From Notospermus geniculatus (taxonomy: Eukaryota > Nemertea > Pilidiophora > Heteronemertea > Lineidae): 64,000 nt of DNA. This document shows, in pieces, positions 1 to 10,516 of this stretch (position 1 is its first letter; every line of letters begins with the position of its first letter). The position numbers and the translations under genes are program-made. The stretch spans positions 1-64,000 of the forward strand of contig NMRB01000186.1 in assembly GCA_002633025.1 (NCBI GenBank), in the 5' to 3' direction. The notes beneath the pieces are model-generated. The model was given only the letters and a program-made list of their open reading frames with translations, made no database searches and had not been told where the DNA came from.

Positions 1-845
1 AATGGTCCCACAAAGATATAGCGATAGTAGACTTTTCCAATTTGATACGGCAGGAGACAGAGGATAGAACTGATTGTTACAGCGAGAAGCATCAGTGTGA
101 TGCTGTTTTCCTTCTGATCTCTTTCTGCATCTTGGCAGCTGACGAGTTCCCGTCGACTGTGTCGCCTGACGTTTAGGATGCAAATGATGCCAACGTTAGA
201 CAGAGAGAGAAGAATCAGAGGGATGTAGAATGTTGTGGCTAGACGGAAATTAGCGTAGACATGGGACCAGGGATACGAGGATATGTTACCACCACACTTC
301 TCTTCCTTGGTGATGAACGTTCGGATGAAAGGAATTGGCGAATGGATGAATGAAAGAACAACGAAGCTGACAGCCACTGTGATCTTTGCTCGACCCACAT
401 TACACCAGATCCTTGCTTTAAGTGGCACTGCAACTGCCACCAGACGGTCTATAGACATTGTGGTGAGGACCATGGACGAAATCGTCTGAAAGACTCGTCG
501 GAAACTCTTTATAACCGCACAGAGGATTATTCGAACGATAAAAGGATTTTTCATAGCTCTGTAATGTTCGAAAAGTACCGCTGAAAAAAGAAAAACTGAA
601 TCACAAATGACCAGTATTCTCATGTAGTAACACGTCGATGATGACTTGTACTGACTTTGAGATAGAAGAATGTATGATAAAATGTTACCAGTGATACCAA
701 TGACGACGATACCAATCGGGGCGTACATTAGAAGCCAATATGTTACAACAGAGAGTACATGTAGTTCATAGTCATGCCGTCCCGTCGTGTCTGGTGCTGA
801 AATGTTGGACGATACGTTGGAGACTGTTGGTACGGAATCCCTCAT
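1..845 (-). CDS. Class A GPCR, copy 1 of a three-gene tandem cluster (3' end outside window)
   Basis: Seven-transmembrane receptor of the rhodopsin class, orphan, probably for a peptide or other small ligand at the cell surface. An open frame of 281 codons runs from an ATG at 845 to the window edge. It aligns along its length with the receptors at 3174-4106 and 5430-6416. Visible features: TM1 with GN (Gly-Asn), the TM2 motif CYYMR, the TM3 end as DRL in place of DRY, a Cys in the second extracellular loop within KCGGN, and the TM6 motif LLPYQIG just before the edge. The start is supported by the same ATG context (before GATGTC/GTC-AACATCAT) in the other copies. The TM2-TM3 loop carries three extra residues (IVRIILCAVIK where copy 3 has IVVCPIIK), close to the Cys that normally makes the TM3 disulfide. 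C-terminal TM7 is not in the window. Confidence 0.9.
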   Translation of the reverse strand, partial: MRDSVPTVSNVSSNISAPDTTGRHDYELHVLSVVTYWLLMYAPIGIVVIGITGNILSYILLSQSQYKSSSTCYYMRILVICDSVFLFSAVLFEHYRAMKNPFIVRIILCAVIKSFRRVFQTISSMVLTTMSIDRLVAVAVPLKARIWCNVGRAKITVAVSFVVLSFIHSPIPFIRTFITKEEKCGGNISSYPWSHVYANFRLATTFYIPLILLSLSNVGIICILNVRRHSRRELVSCQDAERDQKENSITLMLLAVTISSILCLLPYQIGKVYYRYIFVGP

Positions 846-3173
846 GATGTTGACGACATCAGGATCAAGTAATGCTTACATTACCTGCTTCCAGTGTTAA
901 AAGGCCTGCACGGTAAAATGACTTTGTGATAGTGTTCCTCATTTACGTCATGCTACTCGACAAGAAGACGCTAGACTGATTTTCATGATTGTAAATTTCC
1001 CTGAATACACGAATTTTTGTACATTTTCCTCAAAATTGTCAATTAGGCCTCCCTCTTGCCAAAGGTAGACTTTTATGACGGTGTTGAAAAAACTGAAGCA
1101 TGATGTACTTTGGTCATAGCAACGATTCCATACTGGTGAAGGTGTTTTTGTCCAGAATGCTTTCTGTGTGGGGTCCAAGCAACGAAAGGTAGGGGAGAGT
1201 GGGGTAAGTTGAGCATAGTAAGGTATATCTGGGAAATGCTGCTTTAAGGCTGGACAGAGCATTCAATCAGTGGTACAGGATTATGCTGCAGGTAGTTGGT
1301 TGTGCTGTGGGTGAGAGATATTCAGTTCACTGATTGACATTTCGTGGCAGATGGATGCTGAAAAAAAATTGTCCTTTGGCACAACTTACCCACCCCTTGG
1401 GGTAAATTGTGCATAGGGTATTGTTGAGCTACTGATGCACTAGCTTGGTGCAGAAACTAGGCCTACAGTACATGGTACATATATTATAGGTCACTTAAGT
1501 ACCAACTGAGAAAATACTGCGCAGTAGGCCTACTGACCTAATACCATTGCAGTAGGGAGGCTGCATTAAAGTCTGGCATTACTTTTTGGGGTTAAAATCG
1601 GTTTTTAATGCCTATTTGTCACACCTCTTCCATCTAGCTGTCATGGCTCCATGGGTGAGGAGGTACTTCTCTCCTCTCTCAATAGATAGCAACAGCAGTG
1701 CTCTGTCCTGTCTACTTCCTGAGTAATAGGGGGTGGCTCAACTTGGCCACTGGCTCAACTTACCCCACTCTCCCCTACCAATCCTTAGTAATCCACCATC
1801 ATCTACACATCCAACCATACATGGTACATATATATAGGTCACTTAAGTACCAACTGACAAAATACTGGACAGCAGGACGACTGACCTACTACCATTGCAG
1901 TAGGAGGCTGCATTACAGTCTGGCATGTTAAAATTTACTTTTGGGGGTTAAAATCGGTTTTTAATGCCTATTTGTCACACCTCTTCCATCTAGCTGTCAT
2001 GGCTCCATGGGTGAGGAGGTACTTCTCTCCTCTCTCAATAGATAGCAACACCAGTGCTCTGTCCTGTCTACTTCCTGAGTAATAGGGGGTGGCTCAACTT
2101 GGCCACTGGCTCAACTAACCCCACTCTCCCCTACATGTACAAGCCCAAGCAAGGAAAGGCACATGAACGTATAGTAGTAATACGAAGCTTCGGAGTTGTC
2201 GCACGAAGATTTCCCATTAGTTATCACTATTGCATTTATTTTGGACAGCACGCCAAGCGCGGGATGTGATGTCTCCGAAAATAATACGATTAAAAATATA
2301 TATGTAGAAATAGATTTCCATTGTCACCGAGGGCTGATTTACACAAAAAAAATTACAACACGTTTTAATATTTTTAGCACTTCTATTTCTATTTCTTTAT
2401 TTTTAACACTTCTTACTATCAGTACATGCGATACGCTGAGGTTCCCTCGCTGTAATGGGTGTATGTACATGTAATGTACGTATTGCGAATGTCTGCAACA
2501 CGTTAGAAGAATTTGTATTAGGAGCTTGTAAGAGACTGAAGTTTGAGGGTGATGGGATCAGAAGCTTGTTTTTGCGACGGGCTGGTGGAGACAAATCTCA
2601 ATCCAGGATTTGAGGTGGTGGTTACATCTCCACTTTTAACACTCAGCATAGACAAGGTGTATTTGAATAGCATGCACTTTGTCGACGATGGTGGTGAGGA
2701 GAAGGATGTCGAGGCAGGACAGAGGGTGAACCGAGCCGACATACCGAATGCCAGGGCGGATCCAGGATTTCCGGNAGAAAGTTTTCAAAAATGGGATGCC
2801 AAAATGCGTTTTCCAGGCATCTGAGGCACAAAAAACCCATCACTCTGCCGCAATAAAGGGGGGGGGGCGTGCCTGCTGCGCCCTCCCCCTAAATCGACCA
2901 CTGAATGCCAACAGTATTGTGACTAGAATCACCGTTCTGACATCGACGACGATCTGCGCATATTACTAAATACTGTCTTCGAGGCACTGATTCTTACTTC
3001 CTCTGTGTTCGTGTCGTACTAGCTTGACCGAGGGTCTCGAGTGAAGTCGACAAATCGAGACAGCGCTCCAGGTATTTGAATGATAAACCCCTAATTAGAA
3101 ATGCGCTACCACCTGAAAATGGCGGCGATTTTTCATTCGCCAAACTCTGCTAGCAGTAAATACAAGACATGTA
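846..3173. other. Gap between GPCR copies 1 and 2: repeats, no gene seen
   Basis: Short chance ORFs only. It holds an inverted-repeat element with internal tandem duplication (1189-2134), a pyrimidine-rich simple stretch near 2380-2405 and one ambiguous base (2775). The part 2400-2620 resembles the corresponding upstream parts of the other GPCR units (about 4640-4790 and 8080-8190: the phrase tgaagtttgaggg or tgaagcttgaggg and nearby blocks). This indicates that the duplicated unit included the gene and about 1 kb of flanking DNA. Confidence 0.6.
1189..2134. mobile_element. MITE-like element with TIR gtaggggagagtggggtaag and internal 350-bp duplication
   Basis: The left terminus at 1189-1214 reads gtaggggagagtggggtaag and continues into ttgagc. 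Its reverse complement occurs twice on the right, at 1753-1779 and 2109-2134. The inner stretch from about 1470 to 1779 is repeated at about 1818 to 2134 with few changes, so the right part is a tandem duplication that includes the terminal repeat. No transposase is present. The two flanks carry a similar 15-mer (ccaagcaacgaaagg before, ccaagcaaggaaagg about 10 bases after the right end), which may be coincidence. Confidence 0.75.
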
Positions 3174-4106
3174 TTAGCTCCCGGCTCTTAACACTGCCTT
3201 TCGACAACGTAACAAAGCCCGTAGTTCGTGTCGAAATTTAGCGATTGGTAAAGTGTAAGCATAGAAGTTTAGGCCGTAGTTACAGTACATCAGAAAACGA
3301 GTGATTGCAGTGACAAGCTTGTATACGCCCCTGGACTGACTGTCGAATGGTCTCACGAATATATACCGATAGTAGACTTTTCCAATTTGATACGGCAGGA
3401 GACAGAGGATAGAACTGATTGTTACAGCGAGAAGCATCAGTGTGATGCTGTTTTCCTTCTGATCTCTTTCTGCATCTTGGCAGCTGGCGAGTTCCCGTCG
3501 ACTGTATCGCCTGACGTTTAGGATGCAAATGATGCCAACGTTAGACAGAGAGAGAAGAATCAGAGGGATGTAGAATGTTGTGGCTAGACGGAAATTGGCG
3601 TAGACATGAGACAAGGGATATGAAGATGATTCACCTCCACATCTCTCTTCCTTGGTGATGAATGTTCGAATAAAAAGAATCGGCGAGTGTATGCATGTAA
3701 GAACGACGAAGCTGACAGCCACTATAATCTTCGCTCTACCCACATGACACCATGCCCTTGCTTTAAGTGGCACTGCAACTGCCACCAGACGGTCTACAGA
3801 CATTATGGTGAGAACTACGGACGAAACTGGCTGAAAGACTCGCCTGAAACTCTTTATAATTGGACACACAACGATATTAGGATTTTGCAACGTCACGTAA
3901 TGGTCGAATACTATTGTCGAAAAAAGAAAACACGAATCACAAATGACCAACATTCTCATGTAGTAACACGTCGATGACGACTTGTACTGGCTTTGGGACA
4001 AGAGAATGTATGAAATAATGTTACCAGTGATACCAATGATGGCTATGCCAATCGGAGCGTGCATTACAAGCGCACTACGTTGCAGCAGAGAGCGGTTCAT
4101 AGTCAT
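3174..4106 (-). CDS. Class A GPCR, copy 2, with a shortened and re-framed N-terminus
   Basis: 310-residue orphan rhodopsin-class receptor in one exon. Seven hydrophobic segments are present, with GN in TM1, DRL at the TM3 end, extracellular Cys in RCGGESS, LLPYQIG in TM6 and NFYAY in TM7 (a relaxed NPxxY). The body is close to copy 3 (5430-6416). The N-terminus differs: the ATG homologous to copies 1 and 3 lies at 4179, out of frame with the body, and its frame ends at a TAG after about 34 codons because of one extra base and a point change just before TM1. The body can start at an ATG at 4106 (MTMNRSLL), giving only about 14 residues ahead of TM1 and one NRS glycosylation site. It could be a functional gene with a new start or a gene at the beginning of decay; all transmembrane segments are intact, which favours function. 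Confidence 0.88.
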   Translation of the reverse strand: MTMNRSLLQRSALVMHAPIGIAIIGITGNIISYILLSQSQYKSSSTCYYMRMLVICDSCFLFSTIVFDHYVTLQNPNIVVCPIIKSFRRVFQPVSSVVLTIMSVDRLVAVAVPLKARAWCHVGRAKIIVAVSFVVLTCIHSPILFIRTFITKEERCGGESSSYPLSHVYANFRLATTFYIPLILLSLSNVGIICILNVRRYSRRELASCQDAERDQKENSITLMLLAVTISSILCLLPYQIGKVYYRYIFVRPFDSQSRGVYKLVTAITRFLMYCNYGLNFYAYTLPIAKFRHELRALLRCRKAVLRAGS

Positions 4107-4833
4107 ACTGTTCAGCTGTATCTTGCGTTGACCTGTTAGACATTCCGTTCGCGACGACAGTTACCGAATCCGTCGTCATGGTGTTGATGTCATCAGGAGC
4201 AAGATATTGATGATATTAACTTACTTACGAGTTCCAATGCCAAGATGACTGCAGCAAGCTCAATTGCTTTTGACTGTCAACATTCCTTTATTGTCTTATG
4301 AGTTGATATAGAGCCTAGACGGATTGTCAGGACCGTAGAATCTTTTTGGGTGTTGGAATTCTTTAGAATATCCTCAAAATCATCAATAATAGGCCTACCT
4401 CACCCCGTAGGTGATTGCACGGCGGAGTTGAAGAGGCCCCTGCTTGATGAAATACACTCATCGGATCGCAAGTGGACTGGTTGTCACTGGTCATCACTCT
4501 TGCATAGTTTTGAACATCAACATGCCTTATGTAGTTTGATGTATCAAAACATTACAAGGTGAAAGATATTTAAGTTGATTCAATGTATCGATTCTGATGC
4601 CTGATTTACACCAGTCACAATTAGAACACCCATTTCAAACACTTCTCTTTTTAGCACTCTCAGTAGACAGGCGACGCTGAGCTACATGTATGCGCATGTA
4701 GGTCTACATGTATAGTGAATGTGCAACATTCATCTAGTGAGCAAGTGAGAATATGTTGAATATGAAGTTTGAGGGTTATGAAACGGTCATGTAGGTTTCG
4801 TTGGCGATGAAGTGTGGCGCAAACTCGTCCATT

Positions 4834-4965
4834 AGGCTTCCTTTATATAGAAGTATACGGTATACGAAAACGCCGGTTAACAATGGCTTCACGGTCGTGA
4901 ATCCTCTTGAAGCCTTTGTTAACCGGCGTTTTCGTATACCGTATACTTCTATGTAATGGAAGCCT
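4834..4965. mobile_element. Hairpin MITE, TIR aggcttcc
   Basis: Near-perfect inverted repeat. The left arm (aggcttcctttatatagaag, then tatacggtatacgaaaacgc) mirrors the right arm ending ggaagcct at 4965. About 35 bases separate the arms. A left end of the same family occurs at 12711 (aggcttcctttacattgaag), with no right end seen before the assembly gap at 13046. Confidence 0.8.
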
Positions 4966-5429
4966 GGATTTGTTGTGGAGCCATTTCCCCTAAAGACGAG
5001 TTTCGCTAGCACTGAGTTTTATGCACATGTATATATTGTACAGAGACACACCACAGCTTGCACCCAAATGTCGTTTTTTCACAGTATCGACATTCGGAGG
5101 AACACAATCCGTATTACGTAGATGTACATGTACATGTATATCATAATCACAATAATGTAACGCGTCGTGTCCGTCTGGGCCTTGGCGAGTTTTTGAAACT
5201 GTTCGGGTTTGCGCATGCGTCACAGTGTGACGTAGAATCATAAGACTCTATTCTGTGCAAATTAACCAATAAATGTCTTCGAGGAATTAATTTTCTGTTG
5301 GTCGATAAATCCAGACGCGCTGGGGATTAAAATGATTATAGTGCTACCAACTGAAATTGGCGATTTCATTCGGTGGACTTTATGCATGGCATTAGCCAGT
5401 AAGCTCCTTTCTCTTCTTAACAAGAAGAC

Positions 5430-6416
5430 TTAAGACTTGCGACAACGTAACAGAACCCATAGTTCGTGTCGAAATTTAGCGATTGGTAAAGTGTAAGCGT
5501 AGAAGTTCAGGCCGTAGTTACAGTACATCAGAAACAGCGTGATTGCAGTGACAAGCTTGTACACAACCCTGGACTCCCTGTCGAATGGTCTCACGAATAT
5601 ATGCCGATAGTAGACTCTTCCAATTTGATACGGCAGGAGACAGAGGATAGAACTGATTGTTACAGCGAGAAGCATGAGTGTGATGCTGTTTTCCTTCTGA
5701 TCTCTTTCTGCATCTTGGCAGCTGACGAGTTCCCGTCGACTGTATCGCCTGACGTTTAGGATGCAAATGATGCCAACGTTAGACAGAGAGATAAGAATCA
5801 GAGGGATGTAGAATGTTGTGGCTAGACGGAAATGAGCGTAGACACGAGACCAGGGATATGAAGACGTATTACCACCACACCTCTCTTCCTTGGTAATGAA
5901 TGTTCGAATAAAAAGAATTGGCGAATGGATGACTGAAAGAACGACGACGCTGACAGCCACTGTGATTTTTGCTCGACCCACATGACACCAGACCCTTGCT
6001 TTAAGTGGCACTGCAACTGCCACCAGACGGTCAACAGACATTATGGTGAGAACTACGGAGGATACTGATTGAAAGACTCGCCTGAAAGTTTTTATAATTG
6101 GGCACACAACGATATAAGGGTTTTGCAACGTCACATAATGGTCGTATACTACTGCTATAAAAAGGAAACCCGAATCACATATGACCAGCATTCTCATATA
6201 GTAACACGTCGAGGATGACTTGTACTGACTTTGGGACAAAAGAATGTGTGAAATAATGTTACCAGCGATACCAATGATGGCCAGACCAATCGGGGCGTAC
6301 ATTAGTAGCCAATACGTCACAATAGAGAGTAGCTCATAGTCATCTGGTTCAGTTCCATCTGGTGTTGGCCCGTCAGATGTTTGGTTGGCGACGATGTCTA
6401 CGGAGTCCGCCCTCAT
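5430..6416 (-). CDS. Class A GPCR, copy 3, full length
   Basis: 328-residue orphan receptor of the rhodopsin class in a single exon, inferred to couple to G proteins at the plasma membrane. The extracellular N-terminus has an N-glycosylation site at N11 (NQT). TM1 lies at about 35-58 with the conserved GN, TM2 at about 70-93, and TM3 at about 105-130, ending in DRL (129-131) instead of DRY. C105 and C180 are placed for the usual disulfide. TM4 is at about 150-170, TM5 at 200-221, TM6 at 243-266 with LPYQ, and TM7 at 286-308 with NFYAY instead of NPxxY. C324 may be palmitoylated. This is the most complete member of the minus-strand cluster and the reference for the two others. The DRL and NFxxY variants are shared by all copies whose ends are visible, so they are ancestral in the cluster. 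Subfamily and ligand cannot be named from sequence. Confidence 0.95.
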   Translation of the reverse strand: MRADSVDIVANQTSDGPTPDGTEPDDYELLSIVTYWLLMYAPIGLAIIGIAGNIISHILLSQSQYKSSSTCYYMRMLVICDSGFLFIAVVYDHYVTLQNPYIVVCPIIKTFRRVFQSVSSVVLTIMSVDRLVAVAVPLKARVWCHVGRAKITVAVSVVVLSVIHSPILFIRTFITKEERCGGNTSSYPWSRVYAHFRLATTFYIPLILISLSNVGIICILNVRRYSRRELVSCQDAERDQKENSITLMLLAVTISSILCLLPYQIGRVYYRHIFVRPFDRESRVVYKLVTAITLFLMYCNYGLNFYAYTLPIAKFRHELWVLLRCRKS

Positions 6417-6850
6417 GACGTTGATGACATCAGGATCAAGAAGCGCTCATTCAACGTACAGCCTCCAATGGAAAGAGGTCTGCAGCAAGCTGAATTGACT
6501 TTGACTATGTCAGTGAGGAATGCTATGTAAAGGCTGGTCAGACTGCTGCTGCTGGGGTTCACCTAAGGTAGTCGTATGATGGAGTTGAAGAGTTAGACTA
6601 AAAAGTCTGATGAATTCAAACCATGCAATCACAACTATTCCAGAATACATGTATGTGCTTTGTTCAAGAGACAGTACTCTTAAATTTGCTGTCGATTCAA
6701 AGCATAAGTATTGTGTATAAAAATTGATACATGTATGATGGTTATTTTATATGATTATAGCAAAATAGATGCATCAGAATATATTTAACACGGTTGAAAA
6801 TACATGTAAAAATAGATGATGCCCGATTTACAGCATGCACAAGTTATATT

Positions 6851-7856
6851 AGGGCCGTTATTTAGACGAAAGGCAAAAATCCACATGCGATCCGATCGAA
6901 TCCAATTGTGGTTCAAAATTCTTGCACGTATAACGCTACCCAATGCGGTCCAATGTGGATTTAAAATGGTCCCGAATCCACATTGGACCGCATTGGACCA
7001 CATACGAGCACATTCAAATCTCGTCTAACGCAAATGAGACCCGATGCGGGTCGATCGGATAGTCCAGTAAATTTAAGCGAAAATTCGGGCGAACCGGGAA
7101 CAAATTGCAACAGAAGTTTTTTTGCTTTAAATGTTTTATTAGGTCACCTTGGACATCATATCCAAAATCCGCCAAAATCGGACGGCGGGAACCCACTTAA
7201 TTTGCATATTCAATTTTGTGAACTGACTTTAACGTTGGACGCTGATGGACGCAACAGCTGAGCTTTGTACAGGAGAGTGGGACCCGATGTACAGCTAACT
7301 TTGTAACGGTTGGATTTACACCCCATAAATGTATTACCAACAGATAGAAATATGGTGCCTCGGAACCAGACAAACACATTCTCAATTGTTTTTAGTCGTT
7401 ATGTATGATGCTTTTTATATAAATTAACACAAAAATGGGTCAAAATGCATAAAATGTCAATTTCGATTAGGTAGCCGCTTAAAACGTCCAAAGAATAGGC
7501 TTAGTTGATTCCGAGGTACCATGTTTCTATGTTTTGGTAATACATTTATGGGGTGTAAATCCAACCGTTACAAAGTTAGCTGTACATCGGGTCCCACTCT
7601 CCTGTACAAAGCTCAGTTGTTGCGTCCATCGGCGTCCAACGTTGAAGCCAGTTCACAAAATTGAATATGCAAATTAAGTGGGTTCCCGCCGTCCGATTTT
7701 GGGGGATTTTGGATATGATGTCCAAGGTGACCTAATAAAACATTTAAAGCAAAAAAACCTTCTGTTGCAATTTGTTCCCGGTTAATTCCTAGATTTACTG
7801 GACTAGGATCCAATCGGATTGAATCTGTGTTTTTGACTTGTCGTCTAAACGGCCCT
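6851..7856. mobile_element. 1-kb foldback element with long inverted arms
   Basis: The outer ends are agggccgttatttagacgaa at 6851 and the complementary ggccct end at 7856. The inner arms are near-complementary over about 340 bases (about 7030-7375 against 7505-7850, including gaacccacttaatttgcata and its complement), with a loop near 7400-7500. The left arm carries about 170 extra bases, containing a small hairpin (about 6940-6998, caatgcggtccaatgtgga and its complement). No transposase ORF is present, so it is non-autonomous. The flanks suggest a short att or tatt duplication. Confidence 0.85.
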
Positions 7857-7864
7857 ATTGAGTA

Positions 7865-8008
7865 AAGCAAGGTTCATTGGCACACGGAATTGGTCCGGTT
7901 CATGTCCGTAAAAAATCTATCAAATGGACTTCAGCGTTGTCGTATCCGGAAAACTAGGGGCAAACGGACAGGAAACGGATCGGATCCGTGTGCCAATGAA
8001 CCTTGCTT
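7865..8008. mobile_element. Hairpin MITE, TIR aagcaaggttcattggcaca
   Basis: 144-bp element with terminal inverted repeats of about 35 bases (aagcaaggttcattggcaca at the left, its complement ending ccttgctt at the right). It starts only 8 bases after the end of the large foldback element. No coding capacity. Confidence 0.85.
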
Positions 8009-8199
8009 AAGCCCGCTTGTAGTAAAGAGGAGATACGGTGAGGTTCCCCGCCCATAAGATGGGTGTCGGCCAAGAGTGAATGCCTGGGGAGAATGCAAGA
8101 GATTGAAGCTTGAGGGTTAGGGCTATGTTAGGGTCGTATAGTTCGCTTTTGCGATGAACTGGTAACATGTCTGTTAAAAGCAGGATTTGAGTTAGCATT

Positions 8200-9380
8200 A
8201 TTCATTTCCTGTGCCTTTTTTAAAAAATCACTTTTAGCTAAATTAATTACACTTCGATGCCGATTTCATTGCTGTCAACTATTAGTTTTGGTATTACTTT
8301 AATTGCACTGAAATATTAATGAGCTGAATCAATCATGTCCTAGTACGACTACTGTCCATACTCCACGACAGCGTTGAAATTTTTTGATAATTGGACGAAA
8401 ATTTTAACACTTCCATCGATACTAAATCGCCATCTTGAAATCCTGACGTCATCGTCGGCGGGCTAGTCTATCACGTGATGAGAACTTCTTTTTCAAAATG
8501 GTATTATTTGCAGAAAACAGTGTTTACCTTGTCGAAAATGAAACAGAATAACTTTATTATTACTTTACATCTACTCAACCGTTGCTTGTATCACTCTATA
8601 TCTTTATACACCTGTCTTCAACGATCTATATTGTAAGCGTAGAAAACGAGTGATGGGGTGACCGCTTCACAAACAGAAGAATTTCTTCTGTTCCTTCCGC
8701 GTGTGCACTACTTTTCAAGATGGAAACCTACCACCGTCACTAGTGGCGATATGATTGACGTCATTGCACATATCGCCACCTAGCGTCAAGTTTGACTACT
8801 GTCAACAATAAACTGTCATTTGATTGTTAAACAATATTATTAATACAGAGAGAGACTATAAGAGGTCGTCCACAACGGTACTAACGTTAACAATTGTAGT
8901 TTACCCACTCCGTAAAGCTGGGACAGCTTCGTGAATAAGGTCCCAGGTTCAAACTAGTCGATGGCCAGACATCATGCTGTAGCCCCATTGAAATTGAATC
9001 ATAAGTTTGTTCACCATAATTTTAAATGTACCCGAACAAAAGGCACTCATGCGAAAAGAATAAATAATGAGATACATTATTTTTCATTTCTCTTTTTGAC
9101 TAATTTAGTTGAAAAAAAAGATATGGATGAAATCCTGTTCACGTGAAAGCCATGTAAACACGTCTCTAATTGGTTCACGCCTGAATAAATGCAGTCTGCA
9201 GCATCCAATCAGGTTATCGTTTCACCAACAAATGGCATGGCGACCATTTCAATCCAAATAATTTTACTTGCTTGCACAATTTCAATTACTCTCGGTTACA
9301 AGGTTTTCTGGGGGTGAACTTGATTGTCGCTCTACCAGGTCCATCTAACATTTTTATTATTTGGATCCAACTCCGCCTTC
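8200..9380. other. Intergenic stretch, nothing recognised
   Basis: AT-rich sequence between the GPCR cluster and the first PAN-type gene. It contains a small inverted repeat around 8747-8785 (gtggcgatatg and catatcgccacc) and only short chance ORFs. Any promoter of the gene starting at 9387 should lie at its right end, but no core element is clear. Confidence 0.4.
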
Positions 9381-9386
9381 GTAACG

Positions 9387-10133
9387 ATGAAGTTGTTGAT
9401 GGCCATTACCGGTGCAGCACTCTCATGGCTGTTGAGTGTCTTGATCTGCAAAGTCAGTGGTAAGTTTGGAAAATTATTTTTATCACTATCCCTCATATAG
9501 GTCGTTATATACATGTACGTATTGCAAGCACCAACGCCGGTGTACAAAGTGAGTATTATCATAAAGACATTGATGTCTTTATGGTATTATTAAAGCACTT
9601 TGCTGGCAGCAGAGTAACACAGCACTTTTCTGTATTTTGACAGCACCCGTTTACTGTATTTTGGCAGCAAAATTGTATACATTCTACAACAAATGCTGTC
9701 TTTAAAACTGAGAAACTGTAATCTTGCTGTTAAATCCTAGTGAAAAAAAACAACAGTTTGCAGTGAAATAAATTTTACAGCAACCTTGCAGTGAAAATTC
9801 TCCTGTAAATTTACAGATACATGTATTTTTAACAGTGTAGATATACCGGCACAACTTCTTCCTTGTTAGGTTACCCCGACTGTGCTCATGAAGACATTTC
9901 CTTCATAGTGAGGACGGGTAAGGTAATCAGCGGCCACGATGACCTGACTATTAATTCGGTCGACATCAAGACATGTCTGTTAAAGTGCGTCCTTCATGCC
10001 GTCTTCAAATGCTTAAGCGTGGACTACATCAGCGATGTCGGCCAATGTGACGCGAGCAAAGCTTCATCGAAAACCCCTGGAGTTACACTTGAAACCTTTT
10101 CCCGTGGAGCAAACTATGAACTCGTGTGTAAGG
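9387..10133 (+). CDS. Secreted PAN/apple-domain protein, exons 1-2
   Basis: Exon 1 (9387-9459) encodes a typical signal peptide: MKLL, then a hydrophobic core of Ala, Leu, Trp, Val and Ile, ending near CKVSG. It is followed by a gtaagt donor. Exon 2 (9870-10133) follows a ttgttag acceptor; the split codon G|GT joins the frame. Exon 2 encodes about 88 residues with the PAN/apple pattern: an early Cys (YPDC), a stretch FIVRTGKVISG, then CLLKC, a C before LSVDY, another C after it, and a final Cys in ELVCKG. Both exon borders are phase 1, as expected of shuffled extracellular domains. PAN domains bind proteins or sugars outside the cell. After 10133 a good donor (gtaagt) is present; if it is not used the frame ends six codons later (CKGKSY and TAG at 10145-10147). 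No later exon was identified. An AATAAA occurs at about 10247. Confidence 0.75.
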
Positions 10134-10146
10134 GTAAGTCATATTA

Positions 10147-10516
10147 GGGAGTTTAAGAAAACCAAACGAACGTTAACTTTACGGCAACGTTATTTTTGTA
10201 CCGAAAATGCAATATACATGTATAATCTGGTGAATTCGCAGTTTGAAAAATAAACTTGTCGTAAAGTTAACGTTGTTTATCGTTTGATTTCTTAAAGGAC
10301 CACAGTATTGCTTCCCAATCCTGCGTTACACCTACCCGCGTTAAGGGAGACCTCTATTGACGACTTGGTAAACCACGCATGCTACTACGTGCATTGTAGT
10401 GTAATCATACATTCTCCCAACACTGGGGCGAAAGGCTTAACTACAGTATTGGAGAATGGTGTCAGTGGCGCCGGCTGTCGACAGAAAGTGGCAATACCGT
10501 GGTCCTTTAAACTCCC
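10147..10516. mobile_element. MITE, TIR gggagtttaagaaatc, split by a younger TTAA element
   Basis: The left end gggagtttaagaaaaccaaa begins after TA (10145-10146); the right end actccc is followed by TA (10517-10518), suggesting a TA target site. The right terminal repeat is interrupted by the element at 10296-10506. Other family members are at 36433-36580 and 38759-39058. Confidence 0.85.
10296..10506. mobile_element. piggyBac-type MITE with TTAA target duplication, nested
   Basis: The ends are aggaccacagtattg (left) and its complement caataccgtggtcct (right), flanked on both sides by TTAA (10292-10295 and 10507-10510). Removing the element and one TTAA restores the terminal repeat of the surrounding MITE (gatttcttaaactccc), so insertion and target duplication are directly visible. 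TTAA duplication is the mark of the piggyBac superfamily. The 211-bp element has no coding capacity. A longer sibling in opposite orientation is at 39558-39830. Confidence 0.9.

Noticed and set aside
5822-6034. Frames such as MTVWWQLQCHLKQGSG repeated in each GPCR unit
   Set aside because: Shadow frames of the receptor genes; they recur only because the genes are duplicated.
7014-7870. Similar ORFs on both strands (PKSDGGNPLNLHIQF in both)
   Set aside because: They mirror the two arms of the large foldback element.
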